64,000 bases of DNA from Bradyrhizobium sp. C9. Lineage in GTDB: Bacteria > Pseudomonadota > Alphaproteobacteria > Rhizobiales > Xanthobacteraceae. The notes under the pieces were generated by a model. That model was not told where the DNA came from. It ran no database searches and saw only the letters and a program-made list of their open reading frames with translations. Both the position numbers and the translations under genes were made by a program. The stretch spans positions 111,070 through 175,069 of the forward strand of contig NZ_NWTG01000015.1 of the NCBI RefSeq assembly GCF_002532045.1, read 5' to 3'. This document shows, in pieces, positions 54,545 through 61,402 of the stretch (the stretch's first letter is position 1; every line of letters begins with the position of its first letter).

Positions 54545-54775
54545 CTACCTGGCACGACCTCGCTTTGCCGTCCGTTTTAGGAACTCATCAGGCTCGACGC
54601 CGAGCTTATCGGCTAGGCGGCCAATGACCTTAATGCTGACGTAGTAGACGCCCTTCTCAAGTTGGCTCAGATAGCTCCGGCTTATCTCAGCCTCCAAAGC
54701 AAGTTCGTCTTGAGACCATCCCTTCGCATTGCGTAGACGACGCAAGTTGGTGGCGAATGTCTCCCGCAGATCCAT
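54545..54775 (-). CDS. XRE-family helix-turn-helix repressor
   Basis: 76 residues, essentially one Cro/C1-type HTH domain: ATNLRRLRNAKGWSQDELAL, then AEISRSYLSQLEKG and VSIKVIGRLADKLGVEPDEF. The ATG at 54775 is preceded by a weak site. It is divergent from the gene at 54874; the 98-nt gap holds a near-perfect 13-bp inverted repeat, the expected binding site of such a repressor. It probably represses itself and the transfer/maintenance genes to the right, as in many rhizobial islands. Confidence 0.9.
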   Translation of the reverse strand: MDLRETFATNLRRLRNAKGWSQDELALEAEISRSYLSQLEKGVYYVSIKVIGRLADKLGVEPDEFLKRTAKRGRAR

Positions 54776-54792
54776 GCGAGGAAAGATGCCGC

Positions 54793-54827
54793 TTGTTCAG
54801 TATATTGCACCTCGATATACTTAACAA
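54793..54827. promoter_or_regulatory. Inverted-repeat operator between XRE and DUF2285 genes
   Basis: TTGTTCAGTATAT (54793-54805) and ATATACTTAACAA (54815-54827) pair at 12 of 13 positions with a 9-nt spacer. The site lies 17 nt upstream of the XRE start and 46 nt before the DUF2285 start, in the middle of the divergent promoter region. It is probably the operator of the XRE protein. Confidence 0.7.
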
Positions 54828-54873
54828 AGCGCAGTCCCATGAACTGTTACACAGTAGACCCCGCGACCGTAGA

Positions 54874-55149
54874 ATGACGCAGACCCCACCGCTCGATCCG
54901 AACGTGGCTGATCTAGCTCCCACTGGACCAGTGCTAACGTCCTACGACGACCACCACGTCGTGACGTACATTCGCCTTCTACAGGCCGAAGGCGAGGGCG
55001 CGGACTGGCGGGAAGCGGCTCGAATAGTGCTGCATATCGATCCAGATCATGAGCCAGACCGCGCCTGGAATGCATACCGAAGTCATCTCTCGCGCGCGAA
55101 GTGGATGACGGAGCAGGGGCGTCTGTTGCGCAGCTCGGGGTCCAACTAG
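54874..55149 (+). CDS. DUF2285-type small DNA-binding protein
   Basis: 91 residues from the ATG at 54874. It matches the short DUF2285-associated proteins of rhizobial islands: PPLDPNVADLAPTGPVLTSYD, the VVTYIRLLQAEGEGADWREAARIVLHIDP stretch in two parts, then a SHLSRAKWMTEQG helix. Such proteins are thought to act as transcription activators of transfer genes. It is the first gene to the right of the XRE operator, so it is likely the direct target of repression. The C-terminus lacks the GYRHLL-like end common in homologues as I recall them. Confidence 0.65.
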   Translation: MTQTPPLDPNVADLAPTGPVLTSYDDHHVVTYIRLLQAEGEGADWREAARIVLHIDPDHEPDRAWNAYRSHLSRAKWMTEQGRLLRSSGSN

Positions 55150-55225
55150 AAGAAAATCGTCGTTCGAAACATTTGTCCAGAAACCGTCGTCTCTTGCTGA
55201 GACGTGGTCACTCCGGGAGCACCAC

Positions 55226-55687
55226 GTGGTGCCAAACCAGGGACTCCTGCAACGGTGCGCCGGTGACGGCTGGCACGCGGTCCTGCGCATCGGCGTGGTT
55301 GACCACTGTGTCTGGTCGAAAGGGCCACCAGCTGCCGGCGCTCGCTATACCGCCAAGCGACCATTTGACGCCGATTTCAAACAACGCGCGTTTGCTGCGC
55401 GACGGATGTGGCAGGCGGCGGGCCCCGCTTTTCGCGATCTGTCAAAGCAAAGGCGCGAACGCCTGAGCGAGGCTATGCGCGCGCTCGATGCAAAAACTAC
55501 CGGCAGCACATATCACGCCATCGCAGAGACATTGTTCGGCAAGAAGCGCATCCCAGAGCGCGCCTGGAAAACGCTCGATCTGCGCAATCGGACCGTGCGT
55601 CTGGTGCAAACCTGCGTCCCATTGGTGTGTGCTGGTTATCGCCGAATTTGCGCCTGGACGCAAACACGGCTGGCGCCATCCACCTAG
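55226..55687 (+). CDS. DUF2285 domain protein, N-terminus apparently missing
   Basis: About 153 residues from a GTG at 55226, with no good ribosome-binding site. The C-terminal part is clearly DUF2285: AARRMWQAAGPAF, RRERLSEAMRALDA, YHAIAETLFGKKRIPERAWK and RNRTVRLVQTC. The frame continues upstream without a start (SLAETWSLREHH), resembling part of the DUF6499-like region that usually precedes DUF2285. So the gene seems to have lost its N-terminal portion, possibly leaving an inactive remnant. Family role: regulator of conjugation genes. Confidence 0.6.
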   Translation: MVPNQGLLQRCAGDGWHAVLRIGVVDHCVWSKGPPAAGARYTAKRPFDADFKQRAFAARRMWQAAGPAFRDLSKQRRERLSEAMRALDAKTTGSTYHAIAETLFGKKRIPERAWKTLDLRNRTVRLVQTCVPLVCAGYRRICAWTQTRLAPST

Positions 55688-55806
55688 GGGTATCGAAAAT
55701 CACCCCCTCAAACTTCGGCATCCCCCTCCGAGGTCGCACTTCTCCATGATGACCCGACACACGCCGGCGCTGCATTCGCGGTGCCCTGTCATTCTGGAGC
55801 TTTCAA

Positions 55807-56088
55807 ATGTCCGATCCGATGGCCGGTCTACCACCGCGGTTCCTGCGTACACCGGAGGCCGCGCGTTATCTTGGCCTGTCCGGTCGTACGCTTGAGAAGC
55901 ACCGGACGTATGGCACCGGGCCGACTTATCGGAAGATCGGTGGTCGCGTCGTCTATGCACTGGACGATCTGAAGGCCTGGGCCGATCTCGGTACCAAAAC
56001 GTCGACGTCTGATCCTGGCAAGGGGACTGTACTGCCGGCCAAGAAGCACCCGCTGCTGCGCCCTTATGCGGGCCAGGAACGTCGCTGA
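55807..56088 (+). CDS. AlpA/MerR-like helix-turn-helix protein
   Basis: 93 residues. The core is a winged HTH of the excisionase/AlpA group: RFLRTPEAARYLGLSGRTLEKHRTYG in two parts, a basic wing (GPTYRKIGGRVVYAL) and DDLKAWADLG. These small proteins are standard just before RepA in rhizobial islands and probably regulate it or excision. It precedes the RepA-like gene by 22 nt, so the two are likely co-transcribed. Confidence 0.85.
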   Translation: MSDPMAGLPPRFLRTPEAARYLGLSGRTLEKHRTYGTGPTYRKIGGRVVYALDDLKAWADLGTKTSTSDPGKGTVLPAKKHPLLRPYAGQERR

Positions 56089-56110
56089 TGTCAGCGCAAG
56101 GACAGTGATC

Positions 56111-56785
56111 ATGCGGCGCAGACACTATTCCGAGCGCGATCAGCTTGAACTCTTTCGGGCGCTGCCCGGCGATGTCGTGCCCCGCGATATTGAGGATCTC
56201 ATGGCTTATCGGTTCTTCTCGCTTGCAAGAGCGAAGTGGATCGTGCCGATCGAGTTCCACGCGGACGCAATCGCAATTCGCGTTGCCGTGCCGGAGTGCG
56301 GCATGGCGACCATCTGGGATGCAGATGTCCTGATCTGGGCAGGCTCCCAAATCGTTGAAGCTCGCGACGCAGGCTTGAAGACCTCGTGTCTGATGGCCGC
56401 AACGCCATACCGGATTCTGACGTTTGTCGGCCGCGGCACGCGTGCGCGAGACTGTGACGGCCTGAAGGCCGGTCTCGACAGGCTGCCGCCAGTGACAATA
56501 CTGACCTTAATCCGTCAGCCGGCGGAGCAGCGACGGCATCGCTCGTGTTGGATCAACGAGTGGAAGGAAACCGCCGATACAAACGGACGTCCGCTCGGGC
56601 TCGAGGTGATCCTGCCGGGTTGGTTGTGTGCAGGCGTCATCGATGATGCGCTCGTGCCCGCGACCGATCGCAGCTACCCCGCTGGCCGCGCCGGCGTTCA
56701 CGATCGGGCTCCGTCCCTGCACCTGTCCTTTGGCGAACGGCAAATACCGCGACCTTGTCTCCCGGGCCGAGGAGCCATCGCATGA
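56111..56785 (+). CDS. RepA-like replication initiator, abnormal C-terminus
   Basis: 224 residues from the ATG at 56111. The first ~195 residues match replication initiator protein A of rhizobial islands: HYSERDQLELFRALPGD, DLMAYRFFSLARAKW, MATIWDADVLIWAGSQIVEA, ATPYRILTFVGRGT and SCWINEWKETADTNGRPLGL. After about DDALVPATDRSY the expected hydrophobic/helical end is replaced by a Pro/Arg-rich tail (AGRAGVHDRAPSLHLSF) that looks like frame-shifted or foreign sequence. Family members as I know them are longer. It overlaps the next gene by 4 nt (ATGA). Replication of the excised element may therefore be impaired. Confidence 0.7.
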   Translation: MRRRHYSERDQLELFRALPGDVVPRDIEDLMAYRFFSLARAKWIVPIEFHADAIAIRVAVPECGMATIWDADVLIWAGSQIVEARDAGLKTSCLMAATPYRILTFVGRGTRARDCDGLKAGLDRLPPVTILTLIRQPAEQRRHRSCWINEWKETADTNGRPLGLEVILPGWLCAGVIDDALVPATDRSYPAGRAGVHDRAPSLHLSFGERQIPRPCLPGRGAIA

Positions 56786-57246
56786 GCGATTTCACGCAAG
56801 TGGAAGTGTTCTGGCTCGAGAAACGCATCGAAAATCGTATTCGGTTCGGCCGTATCGTTGAGGACCAGAAGATCGATCGTCACCGGCGCGTCCTGTCATT
56901 TGCGCCCGGCAGCATCTTTGCCTTCGTCCGTTGGACGTCCAATGACTTTGGAACGGTCATCTCGCGGGTCGATATCTTGCGCGCGGTCGCGTCAGGACAG
57001 CGCTGCTCGACCGTGCCGTATGTGAAGCCCGGCGGAGAGATTTTGCTGCGGCTCTCGGGTTGGCCGAAGGTCGAACGGGTGCTGCAGATTGTCGACGCCA
57101 TCGAAGCGCTTGGCATCAATCCGGCCGACGTCGCTCCTGAACATTGGCATCACATCCATAACCGTCTGTCCGTCAATGAAAATCCACGTTCCTACACGAA
57201 GGCGCGCCACCAAGCCTGGCTTCACCGTCAGAGGGTAATGCGATGA
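56782..57246 (+). CDS. DUF2840-family protein
   Basis: 154 residues from the ATG at 56782. The family signature is complete: VEVFWLEKRIENRIRFG, RRVLSFAPGSIFAFVRW, NDFGTVISRVDILRAV, PGGEILLRLSGWPKVERVL and WHHIHNRLSV. DUF2840 proteins are found only in conjugative islands next to traF; their function is unknown. It overlaps RepA-like and TraF-like genes by 4 nt each, so it is translated as part of a polycistronic unit. Confidence 0.85.
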   Translation: MSDFTQVEVFWLEKRIENRIRFGRIVEDQKIDRHRRVLSFAPGSIFAFVRWTSNDFGTVISRVDILRAVASGQRCSTVPYVKPGGEILLRLSGWPKVERVLQIVDAIEALGINPADVAPEHWHHIHNRLSVNENPRSYTKARHQAWLHRQRVMR

Positions 57247-57755
57247 AAGGCCACTTGAAGACGTTGACTGCAACGTTTGGAGCCGCTGCTGCGCTTGTCG
57301 CGAACACGATCCTAGAGCCGTTTCCACTCTACATCTGGAATGCGTCCGCGAGCGTGCCAATCGGTCTCTATCGGTTGCACCCGGCAAAACGCTTCGGTGT
57401 CACCGATCTGGTCGCGATTCGGCCGCCGGAGCCGCTTGCGACCTTTCTCGACTTGAACGGCTATCTGCCCGCGGACGTCCCCATGCTCAAGCGGGTATTG
57501 GCGCTGCCCGGGCAGACGGTCTGCAGAAGTGGGCTCACGATTTCGGTCGATGACATTGCAATGGGCGAGGCACGGGACCGCGACGGACGCGGTCGGCCCC
57601 TGCCGAAATGGCAGGGTTGTCGCGTCGTTGGCGAAGGCGAGCTCTTTGTCATGAACTGGCAATCCGCAGACTCGCTGGATGGCCGCTATTTCGGGTTTTT
57701 GCCGGCATCGGCCGTTCTTGGGCGTGCGCTCCCGGTGTGGACTTGGGAGGATTGA
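57243..57755 (+). CDS. traF: TraF-type S26 signal peptidase
   Basis: 170 residues. It has an N-terminal membrane segment (about 8-24) and the S26 catalytic dyad: Ser37 in ASVPIGLYRL and Lys83 in MLKRVLALPGQTV. The C-terminal FVMNWQSADSLDGRYFGF box is the conserved substrate-binding element. TraF proteins process the pilin TrbC to a cyclic form during assembly of the IncP-type mating apparatus. Retention of this gene suggests the element had, or borrows, a trb system. It overlaps DUF2840 (ATGA), and the transglycosylase follows immediately. Confidence 0.88.
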   Translation: MKGHLKTLTATFGAAAALVANTILEPFPLYIWNASASVPIGLYRLHPAKRFGVTDLVAIRPPEPLATFLDLNGYLPADVPMLKRVLALPGQTVCRSGLTISVDDIAMGEARDRDGRGRPLPKWQGCRVVGEGELFVMNWQSADSLDGRYFGFLPASAVLGRALPVWTWED

Positions 57756-57757
57756 CC

Positions 57758-58651
57758 GTGCCTGTATTGCAAGTCAGATCTGCCATTCCGCTGTTCGGCC
57801 GAGTGCTGCACCATTCCTCCGTCCCGACCAATAATTGCGCGGCCGTCGCGCGCAGCGGCGGTCCAGGGCGGCCGACGGGCCGGCGCGAAGCGGCTTTACC
57901 CTGGACGGGCGCGAGCACGGCGGCACTCTCGCATTTGTTTGAGAGGAGCTTGCGCGCTGTCGTACCGTTGTTCGTAGCGCTGACCGTGAGTAACGCTCCC
58001 GCTGAAGCCGAAACGCGGCCCGCGGAGCGTGCAGCGAGTTATCGAACTAGCGATCGATCTGCGGATTTCATTGAGCAGGCCTCGCGCCGCTTCGGCGTGC
58101 CGATGCGCTGGATACGCGCAGTCATGGACGTCGAAAGCTCCGGAGACGTGCATGCGAGATCACCGAAAGGCGCCATGGGGCTGATGCAGATCATGCCGGG
58201 AACGTGGGCAGAGCTACGTCTGCGGTATGACCTCGGCAACGATCCCTACGATCCCCGTGACAATATTCTTGCGGGTACCGCGTACCTTCGCGAACTGCGT
58301 GACCGCTACGGTGCGCCGGGCTTCCTTGCGGCCTACAACGCGGGACCTGCTCGCTACGAAGGGCATCTCGCCGGCCATCCATTGCCTGCTGAGACGCAGG
58401 CCTATTTGCAGAAGCTCGTGCCGATCGTCGGCCGCGACATTGCAGCATCTAGCGCAATCGCGAGTTCGCGGTCACCCGGGGGAACACTCTTCGTTGTGCG
58501 GTCTGAAAGCTCAAAGACCGCAGCCCAGCGGGAACTCAGGCGGCCGACAAACTGGGCTCCGACGACCGCTTCCGTCAACGAAATCTCGGCCATTGTGCCA
58601 CAGGCAACAGGGTTGTTCGTCGCGAGATCTGATGCGGGAGGCATGCGATGA
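57758..58651 (+). CDS. Lytic transglycosylase (conjugation-associated)
   Basis: 297 residues from the GTG at 57758, chosen because GGGAGG lies 7 nt upstream; other in-frame starts fall inside traF. A long basic N-terminus (about 1-65) precedes a hydrophobic signal-like segment (about 68-85). The SLT domain follows (about 105-225): Glu126 in VMDVESSG is the catalytic acid, with GLMQIMPGTW and FLAAYNAGPARYEG as conserved motifs. It would open peptidoglycan for the transfer channel. The unusually long N-terminus may mean translation begins further downstream. Confidence 0.85.
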   Translation: MPVLQVRSAIPLFGRVLHHSSVPTNNCAAVARSGGPGRPTGRREAALPWTGASTAALSHLFERSLRAVVPLFVALTVSNAPAEAETRPAERAASYRTSDRSADFIEQASRRFGVPMRWIRAVMDVESSGDVHARSPKGAMGLMQIMPGTWAELRLRYDLGNDPYDPRDNILAGTAYLRELRDRYGAPGFLAAYNAGPARYEGHLAGHPLPAETQAYLQKLVPIVGRDIAASSAIASSRSPGGTLFVVRSESSKTAAQRELRRPTNWAPTTASVNEISAIVPQATGLFVARSDAGGMR

Positions 58652-58739
58652 AAGTATGTGCAAGCTGGCATGGTTTGGCGTGCTCTGGAGAAGAATGGAC
58701 GGAAAGGCGAGGGCAGTGGGGAGGCACGCCCACACGCCC

Positions 58740-59342
58740 AAACAGATGGTCGGACGCGAACACGTTCAGCTTCCCCTCGTCGCTGAAGAAGCGTCGGAGG
58801 GGGGCGGCGGGCGCCGTCGGATCGCCGATTTTCGCGGCTGTCAAGCGGCCTTCGGGAGCTGAGTTCCTGGCACTAGTGCTAACGGCCGGGCGGGCGGAGG
58901 GATGAAGATGCGCGCGCCAGTCGATTTCGAGCTCGCCGGCGGCCAACCGGTCACGCCATTTGCGCAGCGCATAGGGCGACAAGGACAGCGCCGCGGCGTA
59001 TTCGCGTACGCCCATGCCACTCCAGTTCATCGCCTCAACGTGCATCGCCCAGAACGCCTGCATGGCGCGATTGCGCACGTCCGTGGTCACGCCAAAGCGT
59101 CATCGCTGACGTCTTCGCAGCCCGTTTTCTCGCTCTTCGCGGCGCAATTCCGTCTGATATTCCGCGAGTTTCCGTGCGGCCTCCTCGCCGACGAGCTGCT
59201 TCAGCCAACACCGAAACGTATTCTCCGTGAGACATTGCTGACGACAATATCTGCGGATCCCAAGACCGCTTCGACGCCACGCTTCGATGTGCAGCAACCA
59301 CCACCCGCGTCGCGCCTTGTTCTGGAAGTGTTTCGGTCCCAC
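58740..59342 (-). pseudogene. IS66-type accessory transposase remnant with in-frame stop
   Basis: On the minus strand, the frame from 59342 reads WWLLHIEAWRRSGLGIRRYC and KQLVGEEAARKLAEYQ, reaches a TGA at 59100-59102, and continues in the same frame with VRNRAMQAFWAMHVEAMNW, EYAAALSLSPYALRKW and FFSDEGKLN. This is one IS66-family accessory-like ORF with a nonsense codon. Beyond about 58775 the similarity ends, so the 3' part is lost as well. The main DDE transposase is absent. It lies between the transglycosylase and the relaxase. Confidence 0.65.
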
Positions 59343-59415
59343 CGGAGAATCTCCACAGCGGCGGAGAACCCGAAATGGAACGACATCACACGAGGAGGAA
59401 GGTGTGCAGAGACCA

Positions 59416-59460
59416 GGCGGTTACCGCCCGCCCGATTAGGCGAGATAAAAGGGGCTCGCC
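59416..59460. promoter_or_regulatory. Candidate oriT hairpins upstream of the relaxase
   Basis: GGCGG-TTA-CCGCC (59416-59428) and GGCGAG...CTCGCC (59439-59444 / 59455-59460) form two adjacent hairpins in the 260-nt gap before the relaxase gene, the usual site of an origin of transfer. The nick site cannot be identified from sequence alone. Confidence 0.35.
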
Positions 59461-59602
59461 GGTCGAAACCGCAAGCCATTGACTTGGCTTGGGTCCTGAC
59501 GTGCCGGTCGGTCGGGGCGCGTGCCGCGCCCAAGATTTTCGCCGGAAGATTCAAACATGTTTTCGGCACTGTAGGTGTCGCTGCGTTCTTCGAGGTCCGG
59601 CC

Positions 59603-61279
59603 ATGACTGCAGGCGACAGCGACCTACGTATCCGGCCTGGACGTATCCGCAGTACCCGCGCGCCGAAGCCCAAGAGCTTCATCAACCAGGTGCTGCGGGC
59701 GGCGAAGAAAGCTGGACACACCTCGGGCCAGACCGCGGCCGGCAAGCGTTCTGCGGCCTATGTGCGCTCGACGTTTGGCCGCGGTCGGCTGTCCTTTAGC
59801 CACGCCAGATTGTTCAGCCCGACGCGGCGCGTCGTGGTGAAGGCGCGCGTGGTCCGTCACAAAGGGCGAACCTTCCATTCAGCACCACTGACCGCTCATC
59901 TTTCATATCTGAAGCGCGACGGCGTGACCCGGAGTGGCGAGCGGGCCGAGATGTTCGATGCTGGCGGCGATCGCGCCGATAGCGCGGCTTTCGCAGAACG
60001 CTGCAAGGGCGATCGGCATCATTTTAGGTTCATCGTCTCGCCCGAGGATGCCAGCGACCTGACCGACCTGAAGGCCTTGACCCGCGACCTCGCCAGGCAG
60101 ATGGAGACCGATCTCGGTACGCGGCTCGATTGGGTGGCTGTCGATCATTGGAATACTGACAATCCTCACGTCCATTTTCTCGTTCGGGGAGTAGATGAGG
60201 AAGGGGCGGATCTCGTGATCGCCCGCGACTACATCAGCCAGGGACTGCGCTCACGCGCGGAGGAACTGGTTGCCATCGAATTGGGTCCTACACCGGAGCA
60301 CGAGATCCGCAATTCGCTGGAGAGGGAAGTCACGGCCGAGCGATGGACGCGGCTCGATCGGGAGATCCGGCTGGCGGCAGATGAGACCAGCTATGTCGAT
60401 CTACGTCCCGAAAATCCCGGCAAGTTCGATCCCGAGATCCGGCGCCTGATGGTCGGCCGCCTTCAACACCTGGAGACGATGGGCCTTGCCGCATGTGCCG
60501 CACCAGGGGAATGGATGGTAGGGCTCGAGGCCGAGCGTAGCTTGCGTGATCTCGGCATGCGCGGCGACATCATCAAGACCATGCACCGCGCCTTTACCGA
60601 GCGGGGGGAAGCGCGCGGCATTTCCGACTTCGTCATCGAAGGTGGACAGCCGACGTCCCAGATCATCGGACGTCTCGTCGATCGTGGATTGCATGACGAA
60701 CTGACTGGCGAGACCTACGCCATGATCGACGGAACAGACGGACGCGCTCACCACGTGCGCTTCCGAGGGCTCGAGGTCTTCGACCACGCACCGCCGATCG
60801 GTGGAATCGTCGAAGTCCGACGCTTCGGTCAAACCGGCGATCCGCACCCCACACTGGTGATCACGACCCGTTCCGATCTCGATCTCGGTGGGCAGGTCAC
60901 TGCAAAAGGGGCGACCTGGCTCGACCAAAGGCTGGTCGAACGCGACGCCATGCCGCTCGCCATGGGCGGATTCGGCCGCGAGACCCGCGACGCCATGGAA
61001 GCCCGTACCGAGCATTTGATCCAGCAGGGCCTGGCGCGGCGGCAGGGCCAACGCATCATCCTGCAGCGCGACCTCCTGAACACGTTGCGCCGGCGCGAGC
61101 TGAACGAGGTGGCCGCAAAGGTCTCGGCCGACACCCGCCTGCCTCACGTGGAGGCCGCGTCCGGGCAGCACGTGACGGGCACATATCGCCAGCGGCTAGC
61201 GCTCACCTCGGGACGCTTCGCCATGATCGATAATGGTCTCGGCTTTCAGCTTGTGCCCTGGTCGCGCGAGCTCGAATAG
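59603..61279 (+). CDS. Relaxase/mobilization nuclease (VirD2-like, DUF3363), nonsense-truncated
   Basis: 558 residues from the ATG at 59603. The N-terminal relaxase domain includes TAHLSYLKRDGVTR and the metal-binding HVH motif (His189, His191) within DHWNTDNPHVHFLVRG. The rest is DUF3363 (QGLRSRAEELVAIELGPTP; RLVDRGLHDELTGETYA). It nicks oriT and pilots the strand to TraG. The stop at 61277-61279 interrupts the protein: reading past it gives another 28 in-frame codons (RLGQHVTGVV... WGFGRKRDLGL) to a TAG at 61364, which match the expected family C-terminus. The catalytic half is intact; effect on transfer is uncertain. Confidence 0.88.
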   Translation: MTAGDSDLRIRPGRIRSTRAPKPKSFINQVLRAAKKAGHTSGQTAAGKRSAAYVRSTFGRGRLSFSHARLFSPTRRVVVKARVVRHKGRTFHSAPLTAHLSYLKRDGVTRSGERAEMFDAGGDRADSAAFAERCKGDRHHFRFIVSPEDASDLTDLKALTRDLARQMETDLGTRLDWVAVDHWNTDNPHVHFLVRGVDEEGADLVIARDYISQGLRSRAEELVAIELGPTPEHEIRNSLEREVTAERWTRLDREIRLAADETSYVDLRPENPGKFDPEIRRLMVGRLQHLETMGLAACAAPGEWMVGLEAERSLRDLGMRGDIIKTMHRAFTERGEARGISDFVIEGGQPTSQIIGRLVDRGLHDELTGETYAMIDGTDGRAHHVRFRGLEVFDHAPPIGGIVEVRRFGQTGDPHPTLVITTRSDLDLGGQVTAKGATWLDQRLVERDAMPLAMGGFGRETRDAMEARTEHLIQQGLARRQGQRIILQRDLLNTLRRRELNEVAAKVSADTRLPHVEAASGQHVTGTYRQRLALTSGRFAMIDNGLGFQLVPWSRELE

Positions 61280-61402
61280 AGGCTCGGCCAGCACGTCACC
61301 GGCGTCGTGAAGGACGGCGGTGGCATCGAATGGGGCTTTGGTCGGAAGCGCGACCTCGGCCTCTAGCTATTTCGTCAATTCAGTTGCGGAAGGGCGTTCG
61401 GG

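Noticed and set aside
54450..54644. Plus-strand frame starting MTMNMMPLSERERPV
   Set aside because: It runs antisense into the XRE gene and has no recognisable domain beyond a plausible start; at best a remnant.
58648..58905. Plus-strand frame overlapping the end of the transglycosylase gene
   Set aside because: It is antisense to the IS66-like remnant and shows no domain; the ATG overlap with the transglycosylase stop is probably coincidental.
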